This document shows, piece by piece, positions 62,907 to 64,000 of a DNA stretch of 64,000 nucleotides. The position numbers and the translations under genes are program-made. Source of the DNA: Methanolinea sp. (GTDB lineage: Archaea; Halobacteriota; Methanomicrobia; Methanomicrobiales; Methanospirillaceae); the NCBI GenBank assembly GCA_018262855.1, contig JADFDO010000007.1, positions 62,001 through 126,000 on the forward strand, written 5' to 3'. The notes under the pieces are model-generated. The model was not told the origin of the DNA. It saw nothing but the letters and a program-made list of their open reading frames with translations, and did not search any database. Position 1 is the first letter of the stretch; each line of letters begins with the position of its first letter.

Positions 62907-64000
62907 AGACGGGAACCGAACACGAATATTCCCTCAACGGGCCGGGACTGGTCCCGCTCCCGGAATCCGACAGGGTACTTGAGGAAGTATCCGGCAGATG
63001 GGACGGCGAGATCCCTCTTGGGCGGTCGTTCATCTGTAAGGAGCTCCAGAAGACCGTGCTCGAGTTCGCCCCGGAACACCCTTCATTCCGGTTATCTGTA
63101 CTCGAGTCCTCGGTGCAGGACGGCATCAGGGAATTTTACCGCAGGTTCCAGAATCGGTACACCCTTCTGGGGCTCGGGATGCACCCGACCCTCTCGCTTG
63201 ACGAGACCCGGGTCTGGGACCACGACGAAGGCGAATATTACGAGGCCTACGACCGGCTCTTCTCCCTCCAGCAGCACGGCTGGCTGAACATCCAGGCGCT
63301 CCAGGTTAACCTTGAATACCGGAGCGAAGATGCGCTCGTGGAGATACATAACCGGGTCCGCTGCCTGATCCCGTTCCTGATCGCGGTCTCGGCCGCATCC
63401 CCATTCGTGGAAGGGAAGGTGCCCGGCCCGGTCGACAACCGCCTCATCTATTACCGGGAGAACCAGGCGCAGGTCCCGGCCATCTGCAACGGCATTGTCC
63501 CGGATCCGATCGCGTCGGTGGGAGATTACCGCAAGAGACTCGCGGGGATCTACAGGGAGCTCGAAGAACGTGGTGCGTCGATCCTCTGCGAGGAGTGGGT
63601 TGCCTCCGCAGGGGTGATCGTCCGGTTCTCCCGTCCCTGCGTGGAGATCAAGGTCCCCGACGAACAGGAATGTGTCCGCTCCGATATCGCCTTCTGTGCA
63701 TTCGTCAGGGCACTGCTCCGAGCCAGGGACCTCCCGCTCGAAGAAGACAGGGGAGCGCTCCTCGATATGACCGAAACAGCAATTCATACCGGGACGGCCG
63801 AACTGGAAGATGATCTGAAAACACTGTACCGGTATGCAGAAAAGTCAGCCACCCGTGAGGAACTCCGCTACCTTCCCTTAATTCGAAGAAGAATCGAGGA
63901 GGGGAGCCTCGGGCAGATCCTTCTTGAGAGGTACCGGGACACCGGAGATCTCCGGGGGATCATGCAGGATCTTGCGATGTGCCTGAAGGAGAACAGGCCA
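62903..64000 (+). CDS. GCS2-type carboxylate-amine ligase (3' end outside window)
   Basis: 366 visible residues of a glutamate-cysteine-ligase-like (GCS2) amidoligase, open to the window end. It has EHEYSLNGPG with the metal-binding Glu pair at the N-terminus, GMHPTLSLDETRVWD, QQHGWLNIQALQVNLEY, AVSAASPFVEGKVPGPVDNRL and QAQVPAICNGIVPDPI, all typical of the fold. It would ligate an amino acid to a carboxylate via an acyl phosphate. It starts inside the YkgJ stop codon (ATGA). Archaeal methanogens are not expected to make glutathione, so the substrate is likely different. Confidence 0.88.
   Translation, partial: MKTGTEHEYSLNGPGLVPLPESDRVLEEVSGRWDGEIPLGRSFICKELQKTVLEFAPEHPSFRLSVLESSVQDGIREFYRRFQNRYTLLGLGMHPTLSLDETRVWDHDEGEYYEAYDRLFSLQQHGWLNIQALQVNLEYRSEDALVEIHNRVRCLIPFLIAVSAASPFVEGKVPGPVDNRLIYYRENQAQVPAICNGIVPDPIASVGDYRKRLAGIYRELEERGASILCEEWVASAGVIVRFSRPCVEIKVPDEQECVRSDIAFCAFVRALLRARDLPLEEDRGALLDMTETAIHTGTAELEDDLKTLYRYAEKSATREELRYLPLIRRRIEEGSLGQILLERYRDTGDLRGIMQDLAMCLKENRP

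Overview
The window looks like the chromosome of a hydrogenotrophic, formate-using methanogenic archaeon of the order Methanomicrobiales; a Methanoregulaceae-like lineage is my best guess. Evidence: archaeal information-processing genes (tbp, TFS, Pth2, TruD, Hef, archaeal-type glyS), methanofuran biosynthesis genes (mfnD, mfnF), the F420-dependent formate dehydrogenase pair fdhA-fdhB, fused fae-hps, archaeosortase, the bacterial-type gyrAB known from these methanogens, TATA-box promoters, and a tRNA-Trp whose intron carries a box C/D guide. The DNA is GC-rich with dense, often overlapping genes. No prophage, integrase, CRISPR array or rRNA operon is visible.

Layout. 1-5.7 kb: 5' part of ppk1, an unknown gene, a Mut7-C protein overlapping a radical-SAM AmrS gene, a zinc ribbon, pyrH, tRNA-Pro and nth. 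5.7-11 kb: Pit phosphate transporter with its DUF47 partner, tRNA-Ala, nicotinate phosphoribosyltransferase, and a nucleosidase/deaminase salvage pair. 11.0-11.63 kb: non-coding imperfect tandem repeats. 11.6-15.7 kb: acyl-CoA synthetase, intron-containing tRNA-Trp, PhzF, fae-hps. 15.8-22.6 kb: a tight CotH-VTC-DUF4956 operon, a secreted beta-helix protein, a 28-residue membrane peptide and an unknown secreted protein. 22.8-29.8 kb: UPF0173 hydrolase, HTH protein, glyS-hef, small conserved proteins. 29.8-30.5 kb: non-coding repeats. 30.5-38.3 kb: gyrB-gyrA and a cbiMNOQ metal transporter with a NikR-like operator. 38.3-44.3 kb: geranylgeranyl-reductase-like enzyme, repeats, pth2, truD, arfC, a CDP-alcohol transferase, archaeosortase, TFS. 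44.5-51.8 kb: membrane protein, pilin, tbp, HTH regulator, surE-rpiA, mfnD-mfnF, an orphan zinc-finger protein. 52-57.1 kb: fdhAB followed by a hairpin-bearing repeat array, two paralogous mini zinc-finger genes and a rubrerythrin-like ferritin. 57.3-60.3 kb: COG1361-type surface protein, thioredoxin, PhoU/AbrB regulator. 60.8-64 kb: a four-gene operon of RimK N-domain protein, RimK-type ATP-grasp ligase, YkgJ-type Cys-cluster protein and GCS2-type amidoligase, cut by the window end.

Themes. Phosphate and polyphosphate handling recurs: PPK1, Pit-DUF47, VTC-type polymerase and PhoU are all present. C1 and cofactor metabolism is represented by formate oxidation, methanofuran synthesis, and formaldehyde fixation with pentose interconversion (fae-hps, rpiA). 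The best candidates for undescribed biology are the ATP-grasp/YkgJ/GCS2 operon, the CotH-VTC-DUF4956 operon with a palindrome at its promoter, and the hairpin array behind fdhB, whose stems co-vary.
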